Below, one piece after another: positions 16,745 to 23,748 of a stretch of 39,241 nucleotides of DNA. The notes beneath the pieces were generated by a model that searched no databases, was not told where the DNA came from, and saw only the letters and a program-made list of their open reading frames with translations. Each line of letters begins with the position of its first letter. Positions within the stretch are counted from its first letter, which is position 1. A program made the translations under genes and the position numbers. Origin of the DNA: Acidobacteriota bacterium (GTDB lineage Bacteria; Acidobacteriota; Blastocatellia; RBC074); NCBI GenBank assembly GCA_016196035.1, contig JACPYM010000082.1:1-39241 (forward strand), written 5' to 3'.

Positions 16745-16755
16745 TGCCGGTTAAC

Positions 16756-16849
16756 CGTAGGGGCAGACCTGCGTGTCTGCCCCGGTGGCAGCAGACGGGA
16801 TCGGTGGCGTCAAATTCGACCGGGACGGACACGCAGGTCTGCCCCTACG
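16756..16849. repeat. palindromic (REPIN-like) element between pfkB-type gene and dapF
   Basis: Arms 16756-16786 and 16819-16849 match at 29 of 31 positions, the outer 22 perfectly. The left arm contains its own 9-bp hairpin (GGGGCAGAC...GTCTGCCCC). The element begins 2 nt after the stop codon of the minus-strand PfkB gene and ends 11 nt before the dapF start. Confidence 0.85.
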
Positions 16850-16851
16850 CT

Positions 16852-17760
16852 CTAAATTTCAAAATGCGTGAACTCTTTGAACTCGTGGAAGCGGGCTTTG
16901 ATCTCATCAGAAGTCAGGCGGCGCAGACGGTCGCAACTGAACTCTTCGACGTTGTAAGACGCCATCACTGAACCGTAGATGATGCCGCGCCGCAGCGTAT
17001 GATCATCAATCTTGTCGGCTTGCGCGAGGTAGCCCATGAAGCCGCCCGCGAAGCTATCGCCCGCGCCGGTCGGATCGAAAACGGCTTCGAGCGGATAGGC
17101 CGCCGTGGCGAAGAAGGAGTCTTTGGTGAAGAAGGCCGCGCCGTATTCGCCGCGTTTGACGATCAGCAGCTTCGGGCCAAGATCAAGCACTTTGCGCGCG
17201 GCACGAATCAAATTGGCTTCGCCAGCCAATTGGCGCGCTTCGGCGTCGTTGATGACAACGCAATCCACGACGCTGATAGTTTTGATCAATTCGTCGCGCG
17301 CGATGTCAATCCACAGGTTCATCGTGTCCATCGCCACGAATTTGGCGTTCGATTGCTCGCGCACCTGGCGTTGCAGCGTAGGTTGAATGTTACCGAGGAA
17401 GAGGAACGGCGCGTTTTTCAGTTCGGCGGAAAGTTCCGGTTTGAAGTCGGCAAAGACATTCAACTGTGTGTCCTTGGTGACCGCGGTGTTTAGGTCAAAG
17501 CCGTATTCGCCAACCCAGCGGAAGGTTTTGCCGCCGGGCACGCGTTGCAGGTATTGCGTATTGATCTTGCGTTCGTGAAAAACGGCTTCGTCAGCCGCGC
17601 CGAAATCATCGCCGATGACGGCGACGACACTGACGTCGGTGTAAAACGAAGCGGAAACGGAAAAGTGCGTGGCGGAACCGCCGAGGCTGCGCTCGCGTGC
17701 GCCGAACGGCGTTTTGATGGAATCAATGGCGACGGAGCCAACGACTACGAGTGAAGACAT
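16852..17760 (-). CDS. PfkB-family sugar or nucleoside kinase
   Basis: The 302-residue kinase starts SSLVVVGSVAIDSI, has the glycine-rich LGGSATHFSV of the substrate site, and ends with the PfkB signature DPTGAGDSFAGGFMGYL carrying the catalytic aspartate and anion hole. The family phosphorylates hydroxymethyl groups of sugars and nucleosides with ATP. The substrate cannot be read from sequence. Its neighbour is MTA phosphorylase, which releases adenine and methylthioribose-1-phosphate, so a role in purine or pentose salvage is a reasonable guess. No clear Shine-Dalgarno precedes the ATG. Confidence 0.88.
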   Translation of the reverse strand: MSSLVVVGSVAIDSIKTPFGARERSLGGSATHFSVSASFYTDVSVVAVIGDDFGAADEAVFHERKINTQYLQRVPGGKTFRWVGEYGFDLNTAVTKDTQLNVFADFKPELSAELKNAPFLFLGNIQPTLQRQVREQSNAKFVAMDTMNLWIDIARDELIKTISVVDCVVINDAEARQLAGEANLIRAARKVLDLGPKLLIVKRGEYGAAFFTKDSFFATAAYPLEAVFDPTGAGDSFAGGFMGYLAQADKIDDHTLRRGIIYGSVMASYNVEEFSCDRLRRLTSDEIKARFHEFKEFTHFEI

Positions 17761-17773
17761 TTTTTAGCGAGTC

Positions 17774-17823
17774 GAGAGAAGTCTGGGGAAGTCTGAGTTC
17801 TACAGACTTCCCCAGACTTCCTC
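17774..17823. repeat. inverted repeat overlapping a stop codon
   Basis: Positions 17778-17795 and 17803-17820 are a perfect 18-bp inverted repeat with a 7-nt loop. Three more pairs (17774-17776 with 17821-17823) extend it past a bulge, into the stop codon (17822-17824) of the minus-strand TPR-like gene. It lies between that gene and the PfkB gene and could act as a terminator or RNA stabiliser. Confidence 0.85.
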
Positions 17824-18319
17824 ATCCTTTCTTTTCGGGTTTGGGTTCTTTGGTGGCGGGCGTCTTTTTGTCCGCTTCGACCGTGCTGCCGAGCCGTTTC
17901 TTGGCTTCGGGGAAATGTTCGCTGTCGGTGTAATCCTTGACGATGATGCTCCAACATTCCAGCGCCTTTTCGGGCTGATTGTCGCGCCTGTAAACATCGC
18001 CAAGCAGGAAGTAGACCGAATCCAGACGGGCGAACGACGGATTGGTGTCAATGATTTCTTGCAAGCGGTCAATCACCGCTTTGTTCAAGCGCGCCCAGCC
18101 CTCTTTGTCGTTTTTGCCGGCGGGTTTGCGTTTGAAATAGTAACGCGCGACTTCCAGGTTGTGGGCCGATTGCTTTTCCAGTTCGGGATCGCGCGGTGCA
18201 TTGACTGTGCCGCGGCCCACACCGCCTTGCGCCAGTGCTATCATGTTGTTTGCCAACAAGAAACCAGCGCAAAGCAGCGCCAGTCCGCCAAAAGCCGCCC
18301 ATTGAATTCGAGGTTTCAT
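17822..18319 (-). CDS. exported TPR-like protein (BamD/YfiO-like outline)
   Basis: The 165-residue protein has a signal peptide or anchor at about 7-28. Residues 45-140 form helical pairs, including SVYFLLGDVYRRDNQPEKAL and SEHFPEAKKRL, with TPR character like the tail of BamD/YfiO-type proteins, and the C-terminus is rich in Lys/Pro/Glu. It is probably periplasmic and a scaffold; no catalytic motif. I chose 18319 because a GAGGTG site lies 8 nt upstream and the signal sequence follows directly; an in-frame start at 18403 falls in the repeat element. It sits between mtnP and the PfkB gene. Confidence 0.75.
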   Translation of the reverse strand: MKPRIQWAAFGGLALLCAGFLLANNMIALAQGGVGRGTVNAPRDPELEKQSAHNLEVARYYFKRKPAGKNDKEGWARLNKAVIDRLQEIIDTNPSFARLDSVYFLLGDVYRRDNQPEKALECWSIIVKDYTDSEHFPEAKKRLGSTVEADKKTPATKEPKPEKKG

Positions 18320-18391
18320 CACGTCGCACCTCACAAAGAATTTAAGCCGTAAATTGCTGAACGAATTGCTCAGCGCCAGCTTGCGGTTGCT

Positions 18392-18493
18392 CTGGGTACG
18401 CACCGCTTCCAGCGTGCTCTCGGCATAAGACCAACTCCTACCGGAAGGAAATGCGCAATTGCCAAGAGCACGCTGGAAGCGGTGCGTACCCAG
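18392..18493. repeat. palindromic (REPIN-like) element downstream of mtnP
   Basis: Positions 18392-18420 and 18465-18493 are a perfect 29-bp inverted repeat, extended inward by five more positions with one mismatch. The arm contains a bulged hairpin (GCACCGCTtccAGCGTGC). It starts 2 nt after the mtnP stop codon (minus strand) and lies ahead of the TPR-like gene. Confidence 0.88.
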
Positions 18494-18495
18494 GG

Positions 18496-19362
18496 TTATT
18501 CAAAGTATTTGCCGATAATCGCCCAGAGCTTTTGTTTAGTCGCGTCGGGAATCAAATCGCGCTGCGTCAGAATCGCGTTTTTGGTGGCGTTGCGGTACTG
18601 GCAATCCGGCTCTGTCGTCACCAGCCGTTTGACTGCTTCGCGGATGATGCGCTGCGCGTTGGCGGAATTCTTATTCAAGTATTCGATGACCATTTCAATC
18701 GTCACCGAGTCGTGTTCGGGATGCCAGCAATCGTAATCGGTCACCAGCGCCATCGTCGCGTAACAAATCTCGGCCTCGCGCGCCAGCTTGGCTTCCTGCA
18801 AATTGGTCATGCCGATGATGTCCATGCCCCAACTGCGATAGAGGCGCGATTCGGCCAGCGTCGAAAAGGCCGGGCCTTCCATGCACAGATACGTGCCGCC
18901 GCGATGCACCTTGACGCCCGTGGTCTCGCACGACTGCGCGATGATCTCGCTCAAATCGCTGCACACCGGATGCGCGAAGGTGATGTGGCCGACGAGGCCT
19001 TCGCCAAAGAAAGTCGAGACGCGGCCCCGCGTGCGATCAAAAAACTGATCGGGCACGACGATGTCGGTGGGTGCGTATTGCTCTTGCAGCGAACCGACTG
19101 CCGAGGCCGAGATGATCCATTCGACGCCGAGCATTTTCATGCCGTAAATGTTCGCGCGGAACGGCAACTCCGTCGGCAACAGTTTGTGGCCGCGCGAATG
19201 GCGCGCCAGAAAGGCGACGCGCTGGCCTTCGAGCGTGCCCACGATGTAACTGTCCGATGGTTTGCCAAAGGGGGTGTCGAGGCTGACTTCGTGAATTTCG
19301 GTGAGGCCTTCCATCTGATAGAGGCCGCTGCCGCCAATGATGCCGATTTTTGCTTGTTCCAT
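18496..19362 (-). CDS. mtnP: S-methyl-5'-thioadenosine phosphorylase
   Basis: The 288-residue enzyme splits methylthioadenosine with phosphate into adenine and methylthioribose-1-phosphate, recycling the by-product of polyamine synthesis. Family motifs are [14 protein letters not shown], the phosphate site [32 protein letters not shown] and the signature [19 protein letters not shown] followed by TDYDCWH. The length agrees with the trimeric MTAP group. Other methionine-salvage genes are not in the window. Upstream lies a heptamer-repeat palindrome; no clear Shine-Dalgarno precedes the ATG. Confidence 0.95.
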   Translation of the reverse strand: MEQAKIGIIGGSGLYQMEGLTEIHEVSLDTPFGKPSDSYIVGTLEGQRVAFLARHSRGHKLLPTELPFRANIYGMKMLGVEWIISASAVGSLQEQYAPTDIVVPDQFFDRTRGRVSTFFGEGLVGHITFAHPVCSDLSEIIAQSCETTGVKVHRGGTYLCMEGPAFSTLAESRLYRSWGMDIIGMTNLQEAKLAREAEICYATMALVTDYDCWHPEHDSVTIEMVIEYLNKNSANAQRIIREAVKRLVTTEPDCQYRNATKNAILTQRDLIPDATKQKLWAIIGKYFE

Positions 19363-19376
19363 TTTGGTAAGAGTTA

Positions 19377-19450
19377 GGGGCTGGGGACTAGGGACTAGGG
19401 ACTAGCGAGCTGTCTTTTTCTAGCCCCTGGCCCCACTAGCCCCTAGCCCC
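19377..19450. repeat. heptameric repeat palindrome between the parvulin and mtnP genes
   Basis: Three exact GGGACTA heptamers run from 19384 to 19404, and the sequence 19421-19450 is an imperfect complement made of CCCCTAG-like units. The right half directly abuts the stop codon of the minus-strand parvulin gene (19451-19453). Heptamer arrays of this sort resemble the short tandem repetitive sequences known in cyanobacterial genomes. Confidence 0.8.
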
Positions 19451-20689
19451 TTATTTGCTTTCATTCGGAGTGATCATTTTCATTGAGCCGCCCTGACCGG
19501 CGCCCGGAGGCAACGGGCCTGAAGGCGGACGCAAGCCCGCCACGGTGAGCTTGAAATCTTCCGGCGCGACGACCGGGAATTTCAGTGTGGCATCCTCCAT
19601 CACGCGTTTGATATTTTGTTGCCCCTGATTTGAAAGTTCATCCTCAGCCTTTTTGGTGCTGAGGTAGATGTGTTTGGCGTGCACCTCTTCAGCGTTTGGG
19701 TCGCTGTTTTTATTCGCGATTTCGTTCAGGCTGCTGCCGGGCGTGCCGGGCGGAACGGCGGGTTTGGCGGCGGCTTTGCGGCGGCCTTCGACTTTAATCA
19801 GGTGATAGCCGAAGCTGCTTTTGACTGGTTCCTGGCTGATTTGACCCGTTTGCATGGCATAAGCGGCTTTCTCGAAATCCGGATCCATCGTGCCCTTGCC
19901 AAACCAATCCAAGTCGCCGCCGCGGCCTTTGGTGCCGTCTTCGTTGACCTCGTCGGCAATTTTCTCGAAGGTTTCGCCCTTCTTGATGCGCGCCAGCAAG
20001 TCGCCCACGCGCTGTTTGATCTTGTCCGGGTCTGCTTCGGGATGTTGCGCGTAGTAATCCTGTAACTCTTTGTCGCCGGTTTTGAATTTCTCTTCGACCT
20101 TGCGCGAGTAAAGGTTGGCGAGCAGATTGCCGCGCATCATCTTAAGTTGAATTTGTACCGCCAGGTCTTTTTCCAGACCAGTCTGGCGGCCTTTATCGGC
20201 GCGGAACATCAGTTCGCCCCAGGAGGCTTTCAAACTTTCAAGCTGATCGCCCGTGGGTTTTTCCTTGGCATTGCGCGTAAAGAACGCGACATCGGAGTCG
20301 AAGTCCTTTTGATGCGCGGCGACATAGCCGTCAATGTCAGCCTTGCTGACCTGGAAGCCCTCGTTGCGTTTGCCATGTTCCTGCGCCAGCACTTTGGCGC
20401 TTTCAAGCCGCAGGGAATTGGTGTAATCGTCGCTTTTGTCCAAGCCCTCAGCCAGACCCGCCTGGGCAAAGGCAAACATCTTTTTGAACTGATCAATCAT
20501 GCCCTTGCGCCCTTGCGGGTTCTGGGCCAACTGCCGCTTTTGCTGATCCGGCATCGTCTCAGCAAAGGCGGTTAAATCAGCCTCAGTGAGCGCGGCAAAC
20601 TCTTTTTTGCCGAACTGGCAGGCACTGGCGCACAGGCTCAACGCCACCGTGGCCGCCAGGAATGATTTCAAAATGAAATGCTTGTTCAC
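19451..20689 (-). CDS. parvulin-type peptidyl-prolyl isomerase lipoprotein (SurA/PrsA-like)
   Basis: The 412-residue protein begins with a lipoprotein-like signal (C24 after ASA). A helical SurA/PrsA-type chaperone region covers about 30-200, and a PpiC rotamase domain lies at about 205-310 (GDLLARIKKGETFEKIA, GGDLDWFGKG, SSFGYHLIKVE). It should help fold exported proteins in the periplasm. A Pro/Gly-rich tail follows. The start at 20689 is a GTG with an AAGGAG site 11 nt upstream. The tail at about 340-350 (EEVHAKHIYLST) resembles the start of a second rotamase domain that is incomplete. Confidence 0.9.
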   Translation of the reverse strand: MNKHFILKSFLAATVALSLCASACQFGKKEFAALTEADLTAFAETMPDQQKRQLAQNPQGRKGMIDQFKKMFAFAQAGLAEGLDKSDDYTNSLRLESAKVLAQEHGKRNEGFQVSKADIDGYVAAHQKDFDSDVAFFTRNAKEKPTGDQLESLKASWGELMFRADKGRQTGLEKDLAVQIQLKMMRGNLLANLYSRKVEEKFKTGDKELQDYYAQHPEADPDKIKQRVGDLLARIKKGETFEKIADEVNEDGTKGRGGDLDWFGKGTMDPDFEKAAYAMQTGQISQEPVKSSFGYHLIKVEGRRKAAAKPAVPPGTPGSSLNEIANKNSDPNAEEVHAKHIYLSTKKAEDELSNQGQQNIKRVMEDATLKFPVVAPEDFKLTVAGLRPPSGPLPPGAGQGGSMKMITPNESK

Positions 20690-20711
20690 GATAAAAAATT
20701 CTCCTTATAAA

Positions 20712-20806
20712 CTGGTAGTCGGTAGTCAGTAGTCAGTAGTCAGTTCCAGGTATGACAAATCTTTGTTGCTAACGACTACCGGTAATCCGTTGACTACCGA
20801 CTACTG
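20712..20806. repeat. heptameric repeat palindrome carrying the mce stop codon
   Basis: The left half has GTAGTCG at 20715-20721 and three exact GTAGTCA heptamers at 20722-20742. The right half (20774-20806) is an imperfect complement. The stop codon of the minus-strand methylmalonyl-CoA epimerase gene (20794-20796) and its last few codons lie inside the right half. Confidence 0.85.
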
Positions 20807-21207
20807 CTTCTCTGCGTCAGTTCCAACAGCACGCCGCCCGTGCTGGCCGGATGAACGAAGGCGACGAGTGAGCCGCCCGCGCCAAGACGCGGTTCTTCGT
20901 CAATCAAGCGGGTGCCGCGCGCTTTCAATTCAGCGAGCTTGGCAGGCAGGTCATTCACTTCGACGCAAAGATGGTGAATGCCGGGGCCACGTTTGGCCAA
21001 AAACTTGCCGACGGGTGTTGCCGCGCCGGTCGCTTCCAAAAGTTCGATACGGCTCGCGCCGAGGGGCAACAGAGCGACGCGCACGCCCTGGTCTTCGACG
21101 ACTTCGATCTCGTGCAATGCCAACCCCAGGCCGTCGCGCCAAAACGCTAGTGCTTCGTCAAGCGAAGTAACAGCGACGCCGAGATGATTGATGGTGGTGT
21201 CAGCCAT
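20794..21207 (-). CDS. mce: methylmalonyl-CoA epimerase
   Basis: The 137-residue glyoxalase-fold enzyme interconverts (R)- and (S)-methylmalonyl-CoA in propionate metabolism. NHLGVAVTSLDEAL carries the first metal ligand (His), GIHHLCVEVNDL the second, and GVLLELTQ the closing glutamate. The start at 21207 overlaps the end of the coiled-coil gene by 8 bases; an ATG three codons upstream is possible. After the conserved LELTQ the last residues RSSSR and the stop codon come from the heptamer repeat, so the natural C-terminus has been replaced. MeaB, encoded two genes upstream, belongs to the same pathway; the mutase itself is not in the window. Confidence 0.93.
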   Translation of the reverse strand: MADTTINHLGVAVTSLDEALAFWRDGLGLALHEIEVVEDQGVRVALLPLGASRIELLEATGAATPVGKFLAKRGPGIHHLCVEVNDLPAKLAELKARGTRLIDEEPRLGAGGSLVAFVHPASTGGVLLELTQRSSSR

Positions 21208-21583
21208 AGGTTTCATCAAGCAGCGTGCGCCTCTTCCAAACCTCAACGCGGTTTCCCAATTCGGCGATTTGTTGTCCGCGTTCGCGCTGGCGCAACTCGG
21301 CTTTGAGGTCGCGCTGTTCGCCCCGCAGGTCGCGCAACGCTCCATTGATGTCGTACTGACCGGCCTGCAATTCGCGTACATCGGATTGGAGTTCGCGCTG
21401 TCCAGACTGTAGCTCGCGGATGTTGGTTTCGAGCGCCGTGAACCGCTCGTTATAATTTGGCGGCAGCGGGTTGGTGCGCGCTTCCAAGGTGGCCACGCGG
21501 TCATTCAAGCTGTGCAACTCACCACGTATCGCCAACAGCAATTCGCGGTCACTCATATCTTTGGTATTGAGGTCTTCAGTCAT
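21200..21583 (-). CDS. coiled-coil protein of unknown function
   Basis: The 127-residue protein is almost entirely helical. From about residue 45 to 105 it has regular heptad-like repeats (IRELQSGQRELQSDVRELQ, then ALRDLRGEQRDLKAEL), typical of a long coiled coil. The repeat is Gln/Arg/Leu/Glu-rich, and the start has SDRELLLAIRGEL, resembling the short leader seen on small coiled-coil sequences in many bacteria. No signal peptide or membrane segment. It sits between meaB and mce and overlaps mce by 8 bases, so it is probably cotranslated, but nothing ties it to that pathway. Confidence 0.75.
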   Translation of the reverse strand: MTEDLNTKDMSDRELLLAIRGELHSLNDRVATLEARTNPLPPNYNERFTALETNIRELQSGQRELQSDVRELQAGQYDINGALRDLRGEQRDLKAELRQRERGQQIAELGNRVEVWKRRTLLDETYG

Positions 21584-21650
21584 GACGAACTCCTTTCAAT
21601 TGGCATTTGCTGTTAATGCGCCACGCCGCAAAGGGCACAGCCCCCTAAGT

Positions 21651-22610
21651 TTACATCGTTACCCTGCCGCTGATCTCTTCCACAATCGAATAAGGATCGC
21701 GCCGCCGCTCGGCCACCGCTTCCGCCCACGCCTGCAATTCGCCCGGCGCGAGCGCCTCATTCAGCACGCGCCGCAACAAACGTTCGCGCAATAATTCGAG
21801 CAATCGGTTTTCCGCCACACTGGCGCGGCGGGGCAGCGCGGCGGCCTGTTCCCGGCGAAACGCGGCATAACTCTCAAGCGCCGCAGCGAACTCGGCGATC
21901 CCTTTGTTTTGCGTCGCCACCGTGCGCACGATCAACGGCGTCCAGCCATCGTTGCGCACAGACATTTCCAGCAACGCGATCAACTCGCGTTCGGTTCGCT
22001 CAACACCTTCGCGTTCGGCTTTATTGATAACGAAGAGGTCGCCGATCTCCATAATGCCGGCTTTGATGGCTTGAATATCGTCGCCCATGCCGGGGACGAG
22101 CACGACGACCGAAACGTCGGCGGTTTTGACAATGTCTACTTCATCCTGCCCGACGCCCACGGTTTCAACCAGCGTCCTATCGTAGCCAGCGGCATCCAAA
22201 ACCGCAACCGCATCAACCGTCGCCCTGGCCAGCCCGCCCAGATTGCCGCGTGTCGCCATCGAACGAATAAAAACTTTGGGGTCATTCGCCAGCGCCTGCA
22301 TGCGAATGCGGTCGCCCAGCAGCGCGCCGCCCGAAAACGGGCTGGATGGATCAACCGCGATAATGCCGACCGATTTATCCAGGCTGCGATAATGCGCGGC
22401 CAGCCGATCCACCAACGAAGATTTGCCTGCGCCCGGTGCGCCGGTGATGCCAATGGTCAAGCCCTTGCCCGTATGCGGAAACAGGTCTTTTAACAAGGCA
22501 TTCGCATCCGCCGCGTCATTTTCGATTTTGGAGATGGCACGCGCCACGGCGCGCACCTCACCATGCAAGATACGTTCGACTAAGGGATGGAGCGGTTGGG
22601 GTTGCGTCAT
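21651..22610 (-). CDS. meaB: methylmalonyl-CoA mutase-associated GTPase MeaB
   Basis: The 319-residue G3E-type GTPase protects and loads methylmalonyl-CoA mutase with adenosylcobalamin. Walker A GAPGAGKS is at 57-64, followed by VDPSSPFSGGALLGDRIRM, the switch region VETVGVGQDEVDI and the base-recognition NKAE. These are standard ArgK/MeaB motifs. I use the ATG at 22610; a TTG one codon upstream is also in frame. It is the first gene of the minus-strand run meaB, coiled-coil protein, mce. It is divergent from the DUF4126 gene, with a shared promoter region of about 200 bp. Confidence 0.94.
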   Translation of the reverse strand: MTQPQPLHPLVERILHGEVRAVARAISKIENDAADANALLKDLFPHTGKGLTIGITGAPGAGKSSLVDRLAAHYRSLDKSVGIIAVDPSSPFSGGALLGDRIRMQALANDPKVFIRSMATRGNLGGLARATVDAVAVLDAAGYDRTLVETVGVGQDEVDIVKTADVSVVVLVPGMGDDIQAIKAGIMEIGDLFVINKAEREGVERTERELIALLEMSVRNDGWTPLIVRTVATQNKGIAEFAAALESYAAFRREQAAALPRRASVAENRLLELLRERLLRRVLNEALAPGELQAWAEAVAERRRDPYSIVEEISGRVTM

Positions 22611-22813
22611 CAAGGCAGTTCGCTTTCGCGGCTTAAACGGGGATCAACGAGGTGAAAGGCAATATAACCGCACCCAAGTGAAATGCCAAACCTCAAACCA
22701 TCGCCAGCCCGCATACAACCGGCTATACTCGCGCCCTCATCAGAAGCGCGGCAAAGCGCCACCGATGAACCTCCCCAGACGACAGCAACCCGGCAACGAA
22801 AGGAATCAACGCA

Positions 22814-23443
22814 ATGTCCGTAGACTGGCTTCCGACAATGGCCACGGCAATGGGTTCGGCCTGGCTTTCCGGCATCAACTTGTACGCGACTGTCGTGACG
22901 CTTGGCCTGTTGCAGCGCTTTCACTGGGTCAAGCTGCCCGGCGAGTTGAACATGCTGGGCGAGTGGTGGGTGATTGGCATCGCCGGCGCGTTTTATCTGA
23001 TCGAATTTGTCGCCGACAAAATTCCAGCCGTGGATTCGGCCTGGGATGCGATTCACACCTTCATTCGCGTACCGGCGGGCGCGATTCTGGCGGCGACGGC
23101 GGTGGCTGATTTCGACCCCTCCGTAAAAATGGCCGCGATGCTGGTGGGCGGCACCCTGGCGCTCGGTTCACACGGCACCAAAGCCGCAACGCGGTTGGCG
23201 GCCAATGCCAGTCCCGAACCGTTCTCAAACATCGGACTGAGTCTGATCGAAGATGTCTTCGCCATCGGTTCGACGATCCTGATGGCGTTTTATCCGGTGC
23301 TGATTCTGGTGCTGATCGTGATCTTCGTGATCGTGGCCTTGTGGGTGGTGCCGAAAATTGTGCGCGCGTTGCGGCGGTTGATCGCGCGCTTCAAAGGGTT
23401 TTTTAGCGCCCCAGTTGAGGAGGCGGGCAGCCCTAGTCAATAG
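22814..23443 (+). CDS. DUF4126 membrane protein
   Basis: The 209-residue protein has about four to five hydrophobic segments and the DUF4126 pattern: GSAWLSGINLYATVVTLGLL near the N-terminus, FYLIEFVADKIPAVDSAWD, and an A/G-rich segment with GSHGTKAATRLAANASPEP before a long C-terminal membrane helix and a basic tail. The family is widespread and its function is unknown. AAAGGA lies ahead of the ATG. A 10-bp hairpin with one mismatch (23467-23499) follows the gene and may end transcription. Confidence 0.88.
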   Translation: MSVDWLPTMATAMGSAWLSGINLYATVVTLGLLQRFHWVKLPGELNMLGEWWVIGIAGAFYLIEFVADKIPAVDSAWDAIHTFIRVPAGAILAATAVADFDPSVKMAAMLVGGTLALGSHGTKAATRLAANASPEPFSNIGLSLIEDVFAIGSTILMAFYPVLILVLIVIFVIVALWVVPKIVRALRRLIARFKGFFSAPVEEAGSPSQ

Positions 23444-23748
23444 GGCTATGGTTCATTGATACTCTTGGGCCAGGCGGAATTTCAGCCGCCGCCTAGCCCG
23501 TGCTTATGAGGCCGCGCTCAATTTGAAAATTCCTGTTGCAACGCCTTCGGCAACTTCGTATAGTCCGCCTCGCACGCCCCCGAAGCCTTGAGCGTGCCTG
23601 ATTCAGTTAGCCTTTGATTCAGTGACGAGAGACAAAGATTCGGCAGCAATTTCTCAACATTTAACTTCAACGGTTTTTTCGACATCGGTACGACGCGTAC
23701 TCAGTGCCCAACACGCTAAGCCTCGTTTTTCAAAGAAGGGAGTTCTGT
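23444..23748. other. 305-bp intergenic region between DUF4126 and DUF3857 genes
   Basis: No gene seen. A hairpin of about 10 bp with one mismatch at 23467-23477/23489-23499, without a clear T-run, may terminate the DUF4126 transcript. The rest probably holds the promoter of the DUF3857 pair; AAGGGAG ahead of 23749 is its ribosome binding site. Confidence 0.5.

Noticed and set aside
19384-20742. CRISPR or IS ends from heptamer arrays
   Set aside because: The units are 7 bp with no spacers, and no transposase or target duplication is seen.
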